Assembly (NCBI GenBank): GCA_035315885.1
Contig: DATFXM010000084.1
Coordinates: forward strand, 1 to 8,668
DNA: 8,668 nucleotides
Direction of reading: 5' to 3'
Origin: DATFXM01 sp035315885
GTDB lineage: Bacteria > Acidobacteriota > Blastocatellia > UBA7656
A program made the translations under genes and the position numbers. The first letter of the stretch is position 1. The number at the start of each line of letters is the position of its first letter. A model generated the notes under the pieces. That model was not told the origin of the DNA. It saw nothing but the letters and a program-made list of their open reading frames with translations, and ran no database searches. Of the stretch, positions 7,603 to 8,668 are shown one piece after another.

Positions 7603-7640
7603 GATTTTCAACAGGGTTTTCCACAGCTTTTGTTGAAATC
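7603..7640 (+). repeat. Inverted repeat bracketing a DnaA-box-like 9-mer
   Basis: GATTTTCAACA (7603-7613) and TGTTGAAATC (7631-7640) are inverted copies, perfect except for one extra T in the left arm. The 17-base centre contains TTTTCCACA (7617-7625), one mismatch from the strict DnaA box TTATCCACA and a full match to TTWTNCACA. The arms themselves contain TTTTCAACA (7605-7613, plus) and, on the minus strand, ATTTCAACA (7639-7631), both DnaA-box relatives with two or three differences from the strict box. As RNA the repeat could fold into a stem-loop in the mqnA leader. It could be a protein-binding site, an origin element or a leader structure. Confidence 0.5.
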
Positions 7641-7705
7641 CATTGGGGCCGGATGAAACCAATCGTTAACCTCTTATCAGGGTACTCTGGAACCGAACTA
7701 GGGAT

Positions 7706-8506
7706 ATGAAGAAGCCGGCAATTGCTGCATCAAGCTACCTCAACACCGCGCCGCTGTGTTACAGCTTCCTGAGCGGAACGCAACAATCCCGAGCCATCTT
7801 TCTCTCCGATGAAGCGCCCGCGAAATGCAGCGAGTTGCTCGTGCAGAAGGAGGTCGACGCCGCTCTAATCCCCGCCATCGAATACCCGCGGACCGCTGAT
7901 CTGAAGGTCGTACCGGGCGTCTGCGTGGCCTCTAAGCACCGGGTCAAGAGTGTCGTGCTGGTCTCCAGAAAGCCGCTCGAGGAGGTGCGCTCGGTGGCGC
8001 TCGACACCCATTCCAGGACGTCCGTAGCCCTCGTAAAGATCATCCTCGGATCGTTCCTGCGGGTCGAGGCGAGTTATGAACCGGCGCCACCCGACCTGGA
8101 AGCTATGCTCTCGGGTCACGACGCAGCGCTGATAATCGGGGATCCGGCTATGACCATCGACCGCTCGGCGGTTCGGGTCTATGACCTGGCCGAGGAGTGG
8201 CGAAGGCACACCAGGTTGCCTTTTGTCTTTGCGTTCTGGGCGATCAGGCCTGAGTCGGTTGGCATGATTCGCGAGAGTGGCATCGATTTTGAGGCCGCAA
8301 AAGAAGAGGGCCTGGCTCATGCCGAACTGATAGCCGAGCAGTATTCCGCTTCCCTGCGGTTGGAGAAGCGGGAGCTGCTTGCCTACCTGACCAGGAATAT
8401 CAATTACGATCTGGACGCCGAATCGCTAAGAGGCCTGAACGAGTATTACCGGCTCGCTTTTCAGAACGGGCTTATAGGGCCGGTCCGCGAGCTCGAGTTC
8501 ATTTAG
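7706..8506 (+). CDS. mqnA: Chorismate dehydratase MqnA (futalosine menaquinone pathway)
   Basis: MqnA dehydrates chorismate to 3-[(1-carboxyvinyl)oxy]benzoate, the first committed step of menaquinone synthesis by the futalosine route, in the cytoplasm. The 266-residue product has the periplasmic-binding-protein-like fold typical of the family, without a signal peptide. Family marks are SYLNTAPL at residues 10-17, DAALIP at 51-56, IGDPAM at 144-149 and the block LAEEWRRHTRLPFVFAFW at 161-178. MqnD, the related 1,4-dihydroxy-6-naphthoate synthase, lacks the SYLNTxPL start, so MqnA is preferred. The ATG at 7706 is chosen because the conserved N terminus begins directly after it and the frame has a stop at 7667-7669 with no other start between. 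Its only Shine-Dalgarno-like sequence, AGGGA (7700-7704), is just one base from the ATG, which is unusually close. mqnB, mqnC and mqnD are not in the window. Confidence 0.93.
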   Translation: MKKPAIAASSYLNTAPLCYSFLSGTQQSRAIFLSDEAPAKCSELLVQKEVDAALIPAIEYPRTADLKVVPGVCVASKHRVKSVVLVSRKPLEEVRSVALDTHSRTSVALVKIILGSFLRVEASYEPAPPDLEAMLSGHDAALIIGDPAMTIDRSAVRVYDLAEEWRRHTRLPFVFAFWAIRPESVGMIRESGIDFEAAKEEGLAHAELIAEQYSASLRLEKRELLAYLTRNINYDLDAESLRGLNEYYRLAFQNGLIGPVRELEFI

Positions 8507-8512
8507 TCTGCA

Positions 8513-8668
8513 CTACTGAGATTCCTGGGCAGCCTGAGCTTGTGGCTGCTGGTCACTCTCTTCTATCGTGTGCGAACCCAGGATCCGGTGGCCTTCTTCG
8601 CTGCGAGGGTCAATTGTGCGAAGGTGCTTTCGACCCTGCATCTCCCAGATCGCGGTCACAACGCCGTC
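8513..8668 (-). CDS. 3' end of an unrecognised convergent gene (truncated by window edge)
   Basis: The minus strand is open from the right edge down to a TAG at 8515-8513, giving 51 C-terminal residues. The visible part starts DGVVTAIWEMQGRKHLRTID and ends in a hydrophilic, Gln/Ala/Glu-rich tail typical of a disordered C terminus. I do not recognise the family. It would converge on mqnA with only six bases between stop codons. The plus strand is also open here in one frame (following the mqnA stop), but it has no ATG and no ribosome binding site, so the minus reading is preferred. Evidence is limited to the open frame and plausible composition. Confidence 0.5.
   Translation of the reverse strand, partial: DGVVTAIWEMQGRKHLRTIDPRSEEGHRILGSHTIEESDQQPQAQAAQESQ

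Larger units (their letters stand above)
7366..7705 (+). other. ftsK-mqnA intergenic region, AT-rich, with DnaA-box-like 9-mers
   Basis: This is the longest gap in the window (340 bases) and no gene is visible in it. Bases 7541-7640 are 37% G+C by hand count, clearly lower than the flanking genes. It holds two plus-strand matches to the loose DnaA-box consensus TTWTNCACA (7417-7425 and 7617-7625), related 9-mers beside the second, an inverted repeat at 7603-7640 and a possible promoter near 7537-7566. Also present are a perfect short palindrome ATTGC-A-GCAAT (7428-7438) and a direct repeat of TGCAGCA (7430-7436 and 7450-7456). No intrinsic terminator for ftsK is evident. The region most probably carries the mqnA promoter and leader. 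Confidence 0.6.

Noticed and set aside
7601..7636. Tiny GTG-initiated frame after AGAGG in the mqnA leader (11 codons), as a leader peptide
   Set aside because: The SD-like sequence abuts the GTG with no spacing, and there is no run of a regulatory codon; no support beyond chance.
8520..8545. GCAGCC / GGCTGC inverted repeat after mqnA as a terminator
   Set aside because: Six-bp stem with a 9-base loop and no following T-run; it lies inside the probable minus-strand coding sequence.
1..8668. CRISPR arrays, tRNA/rRNA genes, insertion sequences, attachment sites
   Set aside because: Reading through the gaps showed no regularly spaced repeats, cloverleaf-like sequence, transposase or integrase fragments, or terminal inverted repeats with target duplications.

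Overview
The window looks like an ordinary chromosomal stretch from a Gram-negative (diderm) bacterium of moderately high G+C. It ends lipoproteins with Lnt, exports a large periplasmic-type M16 metalloprotease, has a chromosomally typical FtsK translocase, and makes menaquinone by the futalosine route (MqnA). The protein character would fit Acidobacteriota (for example a Blastocatellia-like lineage), but that is inference from general resemblance and not from a marker gene search. There are no mobile elements, CRISPR arrays, tRNAs, rRNAs or phage genes that I can see.

Layout, left to right. Bases 3-440 are the C-terminal 145 codons of lnt (+). Bases 441-712 are a 272-base gap with several small hairpins and a possible extended -10 promoter for the next gene. 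Bases 713-1841 are prfB (+), release factor 2, read through a classical +1 programmed frameshift at CTT TGA C (779-785). A 66-base gap with a perfect 7-bp hairpin follows, then a 924-residue two-domain M16 peptidase (1908-4682, +). After 52 bases comes ftsK (4735-7365, +), full length with four membrane segments, motor and gamma domain. Bases 7366-7705 are a 340-base AT-rich gap. It carries two matches to the loose DnaA-box consensus TTWTNCACA and an inverted repeat that brackets one of them. Bases 7706-8506 are mqnA (+). The last 156 bases hold the open 3' end of a probable convergent gene on the minus strand.

The five recognised genes are all on the plus strand and are mostly housekeeping: lipoprotein maturation, translation termination, envelope proteolysis, chromosome segregation at division and quinone biosynthesis. 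I see no common pathway joining them. prfB, the M16 gene and ftsK are closely spaced and may be co-transcribed. mqnA, behind the 340-base gap, probably has its own promoter.

I do not find an undescribed multi-gene system here. The two items most worth following up are the DnaA-box-like, AT-rich ftsK-mqnA gap (possible origin element or DnaA-controlled promoter) and the structured leader upstream of prfB. The prfB frameshift is clear but is a well-known mechanism.
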